Assembly (NCBI GenBank): GCA_016873375.1
Contig: VGXJ01000058.1
Location: 1-8,817, forward strand
Reading direction: 5' to 3'
Length of the DNA stretch: 8,817 bases
DNA from: Phycisphaerae bacterium
GTDB lineage: Bacteria; Planctomycetota; Phycisphaerae; Phycisphaerales; SM1A02
Shown here: positions 1-6,927 of the stretch, one piece after another
Position numbering within the stretch: position 1 is the stretch's first letter
Layout of the letters: the number at the start of each line of letters is the position of its first letter
The notes under the pieces: generated by a model
Databases searched by the model: none
The model's input: only the letters and a program-made list of their open reading frames with translations
Told to the model about the DNA's origin: nothing
Translations under genes and position numbers: made by a program

Positions 1-593
1 ATCCGGTGATCGCGCATGGTCCTGATGAATTCAGCGTCTATCTCGCAGCCGTCAACGGCAGCGCGCAGCTCGAGCGCGCCGATGGGTCGCTGCGATGCCT
101 CGTCCATGATGGCACCAACGAGCGTGCCTACTCCAGCCTGGCCAAACTACTCGTGGCCGATGGTGCACTCGATCCACAAGCAGCCACGCTCGATGGGCTG
201 CGTGCACTTTGGCAGCGTGCTCCGGACATCGTGCGTACAGCGTGTGACCGCAACGATCGCTTCGTCTGGTGGCGCGAGGTTCCGTGCGAGCGATGGCCTC
301 AATCACCCTTTGGGCTCACCTTGTCGGCCGGTCAGGCGGTAGCGGTCGATGCGCGCGTGATCCCGATCGGGAGCCTGCTGCTGCTCGTGCCGGAGCCTGA
401 GCAGCCGGGACTGCCCGCCGACCTTGCAACGCCGCGCATCGTCTGCGCGGCGGACTGCGGGGGCGCGATCATGGGTGCAGGGCGAGTGGATCTGTATCTG
501 GGCGCGGGCGATGAAGCGCTGGCGACCGCCGGCCGCGTGCGTGCCCGGATGCGCGTGTTCCGCATCGCTGCGGATGGACCGCGGCAGCCGTGA
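1..593 (+). CDS. mltA: MltA-like membrane-bound lytic murein transglycosylase, 5'-truncated by window edge
   Basis: Lytic transglycosylases of this family cleave the glycan strands of peptidoglycan in the periplasm, leaving 1,6-anhydromuramyl ends. The frame is already open at base 3 (CCG GTG ATC), so the GTG at 6 is only the first start-like codon and the true start lies upstream. About 196 residues are visible. They run in family order: the end of the central domain (DEFSVYLAAVNGSAQL near residues 7-21 of the fragment), NDRFVWWREVP (83-93), then the C-terminal 3D double-psi barrel with AVDARVIPIGS (113-123), AADCGGAIMG (148-157) and VDLYLGAGDEA (161-171). The two conserved aspartates of the active-site region (DxGGAIxG and DLY, 12 residues apart) are present. 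The N-terminal part, including any lipobox, cannot be seen. The gene ends in TGA followed at once by a GC hairpin. The family call is confident; which lytic transglycosylase paralogue it is cannot be settled from a fragment. Confidence 0.88.
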   Translation, partial: PVIAHGPDEFSVYLAAVNGSAQLERADGSLRCLVHDGTNERAYSSLAKLLVADGALDPQAATLDGLRALWQRAPDIVRTACDRNDRFVWWREVPCERWPQSPFGLTLSAGQAVAVDARVIPIGSLLLLVPEPEQPGLPADLATPRIVCAADCGGAIMGAGRVDLYLGAGDEALATAGRVRARMRVFRIAADGPRQP

Positions 594-613
594 GCGCCGG
601 TTCGCACCGGCGC
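594..613 (+). terminator. Perfect 8-bp GC hairpin directly after the mltA stop codon
   Basis: GCGCCGGT (594-601) pairs perfectly with ACCGGCGC (606-613) around a four-base TCGC loop, starting at the base after the TGA of the MltA gene. The position and stem strength fit a transcription end for mltA. No T-tract follows (the next bases are CCCCCGG), so it is not a canonical intrinsic terminator. It could instead be a Rho-assisted end or a 3' end-protecting stem. As a palindrome it could act on either strand, but the minus-strand sigma relic ends 60 nt away and is not intact. Confidence 0.55.
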
Positions 614-675
614 CCCCCGGAAGGCTGCCACGAAGATGCAAGCGACTGGCCCCGGGACCGAGGGCAAGGAATTCT

Positions 676-979
676 TCATTCGGGTCGGTTGGGCGTGACC
701 GATCGGATGGCTTCGTCGGCGACCAGCAGGCTCAAGACCTCATGACCGGCACGCCGGTCCTGGCCGAGCCAATGTTCGATGCCGCGGTGCCCGTACGGCG
801 CTCAACCTGTGCGCGTCGACCGGAATCGATGCTGACCTGCCCCATCATGCGCACCACTGGGCCAAGAGGTGCGCCCGATTCTCGAATGCCATACGGCCAG
901 CCTCGAGGTAGAGCTCGTGCACGAGCACGGTCGTATCGATCGTGATGGCTGGCATCGCGTCCGCGAGCCGAAGAACCTG
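676..979 (-). pseudogene. Decayed ECF RNA polymerase sigma factor (PF07638/TIGR02999-like), frameshifted and N-terminally truncated
   Basis: Read on the minus strand, three frames in succession spell pieces of the planctomycete-type ECF sigma family. Frame one (979 down to about 857) gives VLRLAD then TIDTTVLVHELYL and FENRAHLLA, matching the region 2 signature (TTALVHEAYLKL...RAHF.A). It then stops at a TGA (847-845). A second frame from about 853 gives RMMGQVSIDSGRRAQVERR, matching the following MRxILVDxARxxxAxKR stretch. Between the two, 8 nt replace what the family would encode in 9, so a single-base deletion explains the shift. This frame stops at 734-732. A third frame picks up EVLSLLVADEAIRSV, resembling the first helix of region 4 (LLALDEAL), and ends at TGA 678-676. 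The N-terminal part of region 2 and the region 4 DNA-binding helices are missing; the psd1-type gene begins where the 5' end should be. Not functional as read. The first two pieces are strong matches; the third is weaker. Confidence 0.66.
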
Positions 980-1084
980 CCCTTGCGGTTGCTTGGCTGC
1001 GGCTGGCCGCGCACATCCTTGGGTTGCTCCGGGAAGTTCCACCTGCCGCTTGCCCCCGTGCGGGCTCCGGGCTCTACTTCCTGC

Positions 1085-3856
1085 ATGCTGCCCGCGATCG
1101 CCACGCTGCTCATCACGGCTGTCGGGGGAGCAGGGCAGCGCTCGATCGACTTCAACCGGGATGTACGGCCGATCCTGGCGGCACGCTGCTTCACATGCCA
1201 TGGGCCCGACGCCGAGAGCCGCAAGGCCGGGCTGCGGCTGGACGATCCCCACCAGGCCAAGGCCGCTCGCGATGGCCATGCAGCGATCGTCGCCGGCGAT
1301 CCTGGCGCGAGCGAGGTCTGGCGACGGCTGCTGAGTGATGATCCTGACGAGCGCATGCCGCCCAAGGGCACACCGCTCACCGCTGCCGAGCGCGACACGA
1401 TCAAGGCATGGATCGAGCAAGGTGCACCGTATGCCGCGCACTGGTCCTGGGAGCCCGTGCAGCAGCCCGCGGTGCCGGGTGTGGCGGATGCATCCTGGCC
1501 CCGCAGCGACGTGGATCGCTTCGTGCTGGCAGGCCTTGAGCTCGTGGGGCTCGCACCCGCTGCGCGCGCCGATCATGCCACCTTGGTACGACGCTGGTCC
1601 TTCGCGCTGACGGGCTTGCCACCGATGGCGATCGATGGGCTCGATCAGGCCATGACCCCCGAGGCAGCCGTCGACCTGCTCTTGGCATCGCCGCATTTCG
1701 GCGAGCGGTTCGGCCGGCACTGGCTTGACCTCGTGCGCTATGCGGAGACCTACGGCCATGAGTTCGACTACCCGATCCCGCATGCCTGGCGCTACCGCGA
1801 CTACGTGATCCGCGCCTTCAACGCCAATGTGCCGTACGACCGCTTCGTGCTCGAGCACCTTGCCGGCGATGCGCTCGATGAGCCTCGCATGGATCCAGCA
1901 TGGAACGCGGATGTCAGTGCTGTCGGTACGGGCTTCTGGCTGCTGGCGCAGGGCACGCATGCGCCCGTCGATGTCGCCGGCGACGAAGCCGAGCGAATCG
2001 CCAACCAGGTCGATGTGATGACGCGCACGTTCCTGGGCAGCACCGTGGCGTGCGCGCGCTGCCATGACCACAAGTTCGACCCGATTGCGCAGCGTGACTA
2101 CTACGCGCTCAGCGGTTCGCTCAAGAGCAGCGCCCGCACCCCGGCGTGGCTTGACGATGGCGGCTTGGAGGCGGAACGAGCGACCCGCGTGGCGGCGCGG
2201 CGCACATGCACTACTCCGGCGGCCGGTGCGCCTGGCCAGCACCTCGATGCCGAGGGCCGTGCGGTGAAACCTGCAATGCCCGCCGTGCCTGCCACGCCCG
2301 CCGATGCACTCCGCGTCCTCGCCACCTTCGCTGAGCCCGTGCCCGATGGCTGGACCACAGGAGGTGCTGCCTTTGCGCGCACGGGCGACGAACGCCCCAC
2401 GATCGGTCAGCGCGGCAAGGCGGTGCTCGCCCTTGAGCGCGCCATCGCCACGAGCGATGTGGGCGGTCACGCACTCAAGGGCTGGTTGCGCAGCCCCTCG
2501 TTCACGATCGATGGCCCATTCCTGGCGCACGCGGTGCGCGGTGCGGGTGTTCGCATCCGGTGCGTGATCGACGGCTATTTCCTCGATGACCACAACGCAT
2601 TGCTCTTCGAGGGCATGACGCAGGCTCCCGACACAGGAGGTGCGTGGACGGGCGTCGTGCATGACCTGCGGCGATTCCAGGGGCGCCGTGCGCATGTTGA
2701 GTATGTCGATGATGGCGGCGGCGTGATCGATATCGCGTGGCTGGCGTTCGTGCCTTCGGCAGAACTGGCAGCGATGCCTGCGCCGATCCCCGCCGATCCA
2801 TCCTTGGCTGGAGCGCTCGCTGCGATCGATGTTCGATCGCTGCCGGAGTCGATTGAGGCGCTGGTGCTGGCCGAGGCTGGCGCGTGGGATGACAGCGTGC
2901 ATGTGCGCGGCAGCGCCAAGCAACTTGGCGATTCCGTCACGCGTGGAGCCATGGGTGCACTCGCGCAGGGCATCGCTTCACCCGGCGCGGTTGGTTCCGG
3001 GCGGCTTGAGCTCGCGCGCACGTTCGTCGATGGGTCGCATCCCCTGGTGGCGCGCGTGATGGTGAATCGACTCTGGCAGCACGTCATGGGCCGTGGCCTC
3101 GTGCCGACGCCCGATGACTTCGGCGCGCTCGGCGCGGCGCCCTCGCATCCTGAACTGCTGGATTGGCTGGCGGCCGACTTCATGAGCGACTGGGACATCA
3201 AGCGGCTCGTGCGGCAGATCGCGCTGAGCGCCACCTTCGCGCAGTCGGGCATCGCCAGCGAACAGGCCGAAGCCATCGATCCCACGAATGCCTTGCTGCA
3301 CCGCGCGTTCATCCGGCGACTCGATGCCGAAAGCGTGCGCGATGCCATGCTCGCGCTTGCCGGCGGGCTCGATCGGTCGATGGGCGGCCCCGGCGTCCCC
3401 ACGCATCTGACGGAGTTCATGACCGGGCGCGGACGGCCGGGCCAGTCAGGCCCGATCGATGGCCACGGGCGTCGAAGCGTCTATCTCGAGGTGCGGCGCA
3501 ACTTCGCGGATTCGTTCCTGGTCACCTTCGACCTGCCGGTCCCGACCACGACCGTCGGGCGGCGCCACGAGAGCAATGTCCCGGCGCAGGCGCTGGCGAT
3601 GATGAACGCCCCGTTGGTGCATGAACTCGCGGCGCGCTGGGGCGCGCGTGCGGAAGCGCGTTGCGATGGTTCTTCAGCGTCGATCGCACGGGTGGCCGCA
3701 GGCATGTTGACTGAGGCGTGGGGCCGTGATCCCGCCACGACCGACATCGATCGCTGCGTGGCATTCGTGCAGGCCGAGGGCGGGCCGAGCCTTGCGGCAT
3801 GGTCGGCGCTCGCACACGCCATCTTGAACACGAAGCAGTTCCTCTTCATCGACTGA
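1085..3856 (+). CDS. Exported planctomycete cytochrome-type protein: PSCyt1 + DUF1549 (PSCyt2) + DUF1553 (PSD1)
   Basis: A 923-residue protein of a family abundant in Planctomycetota. Its biochemical role is not established; the domains suggest an envelope c-type haem protein. Domain order: hydrophobic N-terminus (residues 1-18) as signal peptide; PSCyt1 domain with DFNRDVRPILAARCFTCHG (22-40, haem motif C35-x-x-C38-H39) and RMPPKG (90-95); DUF1549 at about 142-350 (RHWLDLVRYAETYGHEFDYP, 211-230), ending in a second haem motif C323-A-R-C326-H327; a variable beta-rich segment about 415-555; DUF1553 about 637-920 (VNRLWQHVMGRGLVPTPDDFG, within 660-680, and GRRHESNVPAQALAMMN, 825-841); family-typical C-terminus HAILNTKQFLFID. 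Start choice: the ATG at 1085 gives a compact signal sequence, but its n-region has no positive charge. An in-frame GTG at 1058 adds an arginine at position 2 and is a reasonable alternative. Neither has a clear Shine-Dalgarno. The open frame back to 869 runs antisense through the sigma relic and is unlikely to be coding. The DUF1501 gene follows after 3 nt, so the two are almost certainly cotranscribed. Confidence 0.92.
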   Translation: MLPAIATLLITAVGGAGQRSIDFNRDVRPILAARCFTCHGPDAESRKAGLRLDDPHQAKAARDGHAAIVAGDPGASEVWRRLLSDDPDERMPPKGTPLTAAERDTIKAWIEQGAPYAAHWSWEPVQQPAVPGVADASWPRSDVDRFVLAGLELVGLAPAARADHATLVRRWSFALTGLPPMAIDGLDQAMTPEAAVDLLLASPHFGERFGRHWLDLVRYAETYGHEFDYPIPHAWRYRDYVIRAFNANVPYDRFVLEHLAGDALDEPRMDPAWNADVSAVGTGFWLLAQGTHAPVDVAGDEAERIANQVDVMTRTFLGSTVACARCHDHKFDPIAQRDYYALSGSLKSSARTPAWLDDGGLEAERATRVAARRTCTTPAAGAPGQHLDAEGRAVKPAMPAVPATPADALRVLATFAEPVPDGWTTGGAAFARTGDERPTIGQRGKAVLALERAIATSDVGGHALKGWLRSPSFTIDGPFLAHAVRGAGVRIRCVIDGYFLDDHNALLFEGMTQAPDTGGAWTGVVHDLRRFQGRRAHVEYVDDGGGVIDIAWLAFVPSAELAAMPAPIPADPSLAGALAAIDVRSLPESIEALVLAEAGAWDDSVHVRGSAKQLGDSVTRGAMGALAQGIASPGAVGSGRLELARTFVDGSHPLVARVMVNRLWQHVMGRGLVPTPDDFGALGAAPSHPELLDWLAADFMSDWDIKRLVRQIALSATFAQSGIASEQAEAIDPTNALLHRAFIRRLDAESVRDAMLALAGGLDRSMGGPGVPTHLTEFMTGRGRPGQSGPIDGHGRRSVYLEVRRNFADSFLVTFDLPVPTTTVGRRHESNVPAQALAMMNAPLVHELAARWGARAEARCDGSSASIARVAAGMLTEAWGRDPATTDIDRCVAFVQAEGGPSLAAWSALAHAILNTKQFLFID

Positions 3857-3859
3857 ACC

Positions 3860-5269
3860 ATGAGGCACCACTGCCGATCCTTCGCACCCCGTGCCGTCAC
3901 GCGCCGCGACATGCTGCGGCGGTGCATGAGCGGGTTCGGCATGGTGGCCGCGGCGGGCATGATGGGCCCCAAGGCGATGGCGGCGCTCGTCGATGGTTCG
4001 CTTGCGCCCCGCACGCTGCGGGCCCGTGCGCGCAACGTGATCTTCCTCTACATGGATGGTGGTCCGAGCAGCATGGACACGTTCGATCCCAAGCCGCGGC
4101 TCGCCAAGGAGAACGGCCAGCCGTTCGGCATGGCGATGGAGCCGACACAGTTCAACAACAACGGCAACACGCTCGGCAGCCCGTGGGCGTTCCGGCAGGG
4201 TGGTTCGTGCGGCACGCCGGTGAGCGATCTCTTCCCGCATGTTCGGGCCATGGCCGATGAGCTGCTCGTGATCCGAAGCATGACGAGCCAGTTCAGCGAG
4301 CACACCAACGCGAACTACTTCCTGCACACCGGTGCGGGGCTCGCGGGCCGACCGAGCATGGGTGCGTGGGCGAGCTACGGCTTGGGCAGCGAGAGCTCCG
4401 ACCTGCCGGGCTTCGTGGTGCTGAACGGCGGGCTCGTGCCGCCGGGCGGTCTGGAGTGCTTCGGCAACGGGTTCCTGCCGGCTACGCACCAAGGCAGCAT
4501 GGTCCTGCCGCGTGGCGACGGTTTGGCGAATGTTCGCCCGCTCGAGGGCGCCGATGCGCAGCGGCGCAAGCAGGCCCTGGTCAGCGCGCTCGATGCCAGC
4601 GCGCCATCATGCGGCGCGGTCGAGGCGGCGATCGCCAACTGGGAACTCGCGTTCCGCATGCAGTGGGCCGTGCCCGAACTGATGGAAGTCTCGCGCGAGA
4701 GCAAGGCGACGCAGTCGATGTACGGCATGGACCACGCGTATGAGCCCACGCGGATCTTTGCGGCGCAGTGCCTGCTCGCGCGCCGGCTCGTCGAGCGTGG
4801 CGTTCGCTTCGTTGAACTCACCATCCCGTACACGGCCAACAACGACCGCTGGGACCAGCACGACAACCTTGTGGGCGGCCATGAGGACAACGCGCGCACG
4901 GTCGACCAACCCATCGCCGCGCTGCTCAAAGACCTGCGCCAGCGCGGCCTGCTCGACGAGACACTCGTGGTCTGGGCGGGCGAGTTCGGCCGCACGCCGT
5001 TTGCGCAGGGCACCGCAGGACGGGATCACAATCCGTTCGGCTTCAGCATCTGGATGGCCGGCGGCGGGGTTCGCGGCGGGAGCGTGTACGGCGCCACCGA
5101 CGAGTACGGCTACAAGGCCATCGATGGCCGCGTGGACATCCACGACCTGCACGCGACGATGCTCCACCTGCTGGGCATCGACCATGAGCGCCTGACGTTC
5201 ATGTTCGGCGGCCGAGACATGCGCCTGACCGATGTGCACGGCCGCGTGATCACTGACTGGCTCGTGTGA
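3860..5269 (+). CDS. DUF1501 family protein, Tat-exported, sulfatase/alkaline-phosphatase-like fold
   Basis: A 469-residue protein of the DUF1501 family, members of which are usually encoded beside PSCyt/DUF1549/DUF1553 proteins, as here (3-nt gap). The chemistry is unknown; the fold is related to the alkaline phosphatase/sulfatase superfamily, so a metal-dependent hydrolase acting outside the cytoplasm is the working inference. Visible: a twin-arginine signal, T14-R-R-D-M-L-R20, followed by a hydrophobic stretch to about residue 42, matching the S/T-R-R-x-F-L-K consensus; NVIFLYMDGGPSSMDTFDPK (59-78), holding the N-terminal aspartate and PSxxDTFD signature; VRSM-type segment LVIRSMTSQFSEHTNANY (136-153); WDQHDN (331-336); WAGEFGRTP (372-380); GRDHNPFGFSIWMAGGGV (387-404); and a conserved D427-x-H429-DLHATMLHLLGI C-terminal block. 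The length is normal for the family and no break is seen. Because the signal is Tat-type, the protein is probably folded, with any cofactor, before export, whereas its haem partner would go through Sec and mature outside. Confidence 0.93.
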   Translation: MRHHCRSFAPRAVTRRDMLRRCMSGFGMVAAAGMMGPKAMAALVDGSLAPRTLRARARNVIFLYMDGGPSSMDTFDPKPRLAKENGQPFGMAMEPTQFNNNGNTLGSPWAFRQGGSCGTPVSDLFPHVRAMADELLVIRSMTSQFSEHTNANYFLHTGAGLAGRPSMGAWASYGLGSESSDLPGFVVLNGGLVPPGGLECFGNGFLPATHQGSMVLPRGDGLANVRPLEGADAQRRKQALVSALDASAPSCGAVEAAIANWELAFRMQWAVPELMEVSRESKATQSMYGMDHAYEPTRIFAAQCLLARRLVERGVRFVELTIPYTANNDRWDQHDNLVGGHEDNARTVDQPIAALLKDLRQRGLLDETLVVWAGEFGRTPFAQGTAGRDHNPFGFSIWMAGGGVRGGSVYGATDEYGYKAIDGRVDIHDLHATMLHLLGIDHERLTFMFGGRDMRLTDVHGRVITDWLV

Positions 5270-5284
5270 CCTCTGTTGGTCGCC

Positions 5285-5301
5285 GGACCGGACTCAGGTC
5301 C
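5285..5301. terminator. Weak hairpin in the convergent gap between the DUF1501 gene and clpS
   Basis: The 54-nt gap between the DUF1501 stop and the clpS stop holds GGACC (5285-5289) and GGTCC (5297-5301) around a 7-nt loop. The position suits a shared end for two converging transcripts. The stem is only 5 bp and no T-tract follows on either strand, so this is a guess from position rather than a strong signal. Confidence 0.22.
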
Positions 5302-5323
5302 ACGCGCGGGGGCGCTCGCCGGT

Positions 5324-5617
5324 TCAGGCGTCGGGTTCGATCGAGACCGTCAGCGACTTCGATTGCAACTGGCCCTGAATGAGCTCGGCGTGCTCGCGGT
5401 GCGTCACGCACACCACGGCGGCACCGGTGCGGTCGACCTCGGTCGTCTTGACGAGCGCCATGGTGACTTCCATGCGCAAGATGTCCATGAAACTGCGGAT
5501 GACGTGCTCGTAGGTGTTCACGTCGTCGTTGTGGACCAAGACCTTCCACTGCGGCAGCGGACGGGGCTTGGTCGGATTGGGCTTGCGGGTGGGAGTGCTC
5601 TCGATGGTGGTGCTCAT
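5324..5617 (-). CDS. clpS: ATP-dependent Clp protease adaptor ClpS
   Basis: A 97-residue adaptor that binds proteins with destabilising N-terminal residues and hands them to a ClpA/ClpC unfoldase. After a disordered Pro/Thr/Lys-rich tail (1-22), the core starts at QWKVLVHNDDVNTYEHVI (23-40), with the N30-D31-D32 motif of the N-degron pocket, and continues through GAAVVCVTHREHAELIQ (65-81) to VSIEPD at the C-terminus. Aligned without gaps to E. coli ClpS around the pocket, the alpha-amino-binding His66 is Asp62 here (EVDRTG against AVHYQG), Met40 is Tyr36 and Met62 is Thr58, while Val43 and Val65 are kept as Val39 and Val61. The family is clear; the substrate specificity may be altered. The ATG at 5617 is chosen because it gives the usual family length and has a GGAAG 7 nt upstream; the frame stays open to 5782 but that extension overlaps the end of rnd. 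No clpA or clpC is in the window. Confidence 0.93.
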   Translation of the reverse strand: MSTTIESTPTRKPNPTKPRPLPQWKVLVHNDDVNTYEHVIRSFMDILRMEVTMALVKTTEVDRTGAAVVCVTHREHAELIQGQLQSKSLTVSIEPDA

Positions 5618-5624
5618 GCTTGAT

Positions 5625-5629
5625 CTTCC
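5625..5629 (-). promoter_or_regulatory. Shine-Dalgarno of clpS
   Basis: On the minus strand GGAAG lies 7 nt upstream of the ATG at 5617. It supports that start over in-frame upstream codons, and it is one of the few recognisable ribosome binding sites in the window. Confidence 0.55.
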
Positions 5630-5643
5630 GGATGTTCGGCCCG

Positions 5644-5671
5644 AGCGTAACGGTGCGCCCCCGTGTTTCAA
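5644..5671 (-). promoter_or_regulatory. Candidate sigma-70-type promoter for clpS
   Basis: In the 131-nt gap between rnd and clpS the minus strand has TTGAAA (5671-5666) as a possible -35 and TACGCT (5649-5644) as a possible -10, spaced by 16 nt. Transcription would begin near 5637 and leave a leader of about 20 nt with the GGAAG ribosome site in it. The -35 is a good match (5 of 6); the -10 keeps only three consensus positions (T1, A2 and T6). If real, clpS can be expressed separately from rnd. Suggestive only. Confidence 0.3.
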
Positions 5672-5748
5672 TGGGAATTCAAGGGATTTTCCTGAGCCAA
5701 GGTCGGCGACCGTCCGTCCTACGCGCGGCAGGCGCCTTGCCAATGGCC

Positions 5749-6921
5749 TCAACCCGCTGACTGCGGTCCTTGAGGGCCCCACTCAAGCTCAAGGCGCTCC
5801 TTGCCAGCCATGAACGAGTCGAGCCAGACCCCGATGGCAGCCTGGCGCCAATCGCCATCGCCGAAGAGGCGTGCGGCGGGATCCTTCTGCCGCGCGAGGT
5901 ACCAGCGGCTGAGCTGCTGGCGCGTGAGCACCATGGTCGGCGCCAGGTGCATGCCGATGCAGCGCATGTTGAGGATCGACCAGAGCGCATCGATCTTCAT
6001 CCGATCGTCGGCGTTCTCGTCGGGTGGCGTCCAGATCCGGTCGCGGTCGATCGGCAGTTCCTTGGCACGCGCGATGCAGTCGATGATCGCCTGGCCGGAC
6101 TCCTGCACGACCGGTCGCGGCAGCCCACGGATGTCCTCGAGTTCGCCCACAGACTCGGGCTTGGCGCGAGCCACATCGAGCAGGGGAGCATCGGCAAGCA
6201 AGGTGCGCGGCGGCACATCCTTCATGCGGGCGAGCTCGTAGCGAAGGACCACCAGTTCACGGAGGATCGTCATCACACGCGGCCGCAGGTTCATGCCACG
6301 GCAGGCGCGGCGGACCTGGCTTTCGGGGTCGAAGGACTCGCTGGACTTGATCTCGAGTTCGCACTCATGCCGGGCCCAGTCGACCCGCCCGAGTTCGGTG
6401 AGCCGTTCGTGCATGCGCTGCCATACGAGCGGCAGGTAGCGCACATCGTCGGCGGCGTAGCTGATCTGGCTTGCGGTCAGTGGTCGCGCATCCCAGTCCG
6501 TGAAGGTGTGCCCCTTCGAAAGTCGATGCCCAGTCAGCGACTCGACCGTGTTTGCGAGACTGGCCGGCCACGGCATGCCCATGAGCGCCGCGCCGACCTG
6601 CGTGTCGACCACATTGCGCGCGAGCGTGCCCGCAGCACGCTGGGCTGCGTTCACGTCCTGGCCGCCCGCGTGCACCAGCGTGACCAGCCGCTCGTCGCAG
6701 ACTGCCGACCAGATCCCGGAAAGGTCGGGCGTTTGCGTGGGGTCGATGATCGCCACGCGCTCGGCGGTGGCGACCTGCACCAGGCAGATACGCGGATGAA
6801 AGTTCTCCTCGCCGATGAACTCAGTGTCGTAGGCGAAGGTCCCGGCCGTCCGAAGGTGCTCGACGAGATCCGCCAACGCAGCTTGGGTCTGCACGACCGG
6901 CGCCTGACCCTGTGGCACCAT
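5749..6921 (-). CDS. rnd: Ribonuclease D (DEDDy 3'-5' exoribonuclease with HRDC domains)
   Basis: RNase D trims 3' ends of tRNA precursors and other stable RNAs in the cytoplasm. With the ATG at 6921 the protein has 390 residues (E. coli RNase D has 375). All five catalytic positions are present: D32 and E34 in FAYDTEFIG, D89 in HAGGQDVNAA, Y155 and D159 in SYAADDVRYLPLV. These match E. coli D28, E30, D85, Y151 and D155 with a constant offset of four. An HRDC domain follows at about 212-282 (RPRVMTILRELVVLRYELA, then LEDIRGLP), and a second HRDC-like segment at about 305-380 (ALWSILNMR...DWRQAAIGVWLDSFMAG). Start choice: 6921 has GGAG six nt upstream and matches the family's N-terminus; ATG 6933 and GTG 7011 are in-frame alternatives that would add 4 or 30 residues, the latter a basic stretch (FRRRKR). 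It is divergent from menF, and clpS lies 131 nt downstream on the same strand, possibly with its own promoter. Confidence 0.94.
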   Translation of the reverse strand: MVPQGQAPVVQTQAALADLVEHLRTAGTFAYDTEFIGEENFHPRICLVQVATAERVAIIDPTQTPDLSGIWSAVCDERLVTLVHAGGQDVNAAQRAAGTLARNVVDTQVGAALMGMPWPASLANTVESLTGHRLSKGHTFTDWDARPLTASQISYAADDVRYLPLVWQRMHERLTELGRVDWARHECELEIKSSESFDPESQVRRACRGMNLRPRVMTILRELVVLRYELARMKDVPPRTLLADAPLLDVARAKPESVGELEDIRGLPRPVVQESGQAIIDCIARAKELPIDRDRIWTPPDENADDRMKIDALWSILNMRCIGMHLAPTMVLTRQQLSRWYLARQKDPAARLFGDGDWRQAAIGVWLDSFMAGKERLELEWGPQGPQSAG

Positions 6922-6927
6922 CGGGTG

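Noticed and set aside
1030..1039. GGAAGTTCC-type palindrome upstream of the PSCyt1 gene, resembling an ECF -35 element (GGAACTT on the minus strand).
   Set aside because: No matching -10 element at a suitable distance on either strand; too short to claim.
869..1084. In-frame upstream extension of the PSCyt1 protein by 72 residues.
   Set aside because: The extension precedes the signal-like hydrophobic N-terminus, has no domain similarity and runs antisense to the sigma relic. A start at 1085 (or 1058) is more consistent with an exported protein.
845..2923. A 692-residue open frame on the minus strand across the front of the PSCyt/DUF1553 gene.
   Set aside because: Most of it is the antisense shadow of a confidently identified + strand gene in GC-rich DNA. 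Only its last part (below about 980) has family resemblance, and that is described as the ECF sigma relic.
5618..5782. N-terminal extension of ClpS back to 5782.
   Set aside because: It would overlap the end of rnd, adds low-complexity Arg/Gly/Ser sequence unlike any ClpS, and bypasses a start with a good ribosome binding site.
5769..5787. Inverted repeat CTTGAG/CTCAAG near the 3' end of rnd.
   Set aside because: It lies inside the coding region (in codons for the LELEWGPQ stretch), has only 6-bp arms and no T-tract, and is of a size expected by chance.
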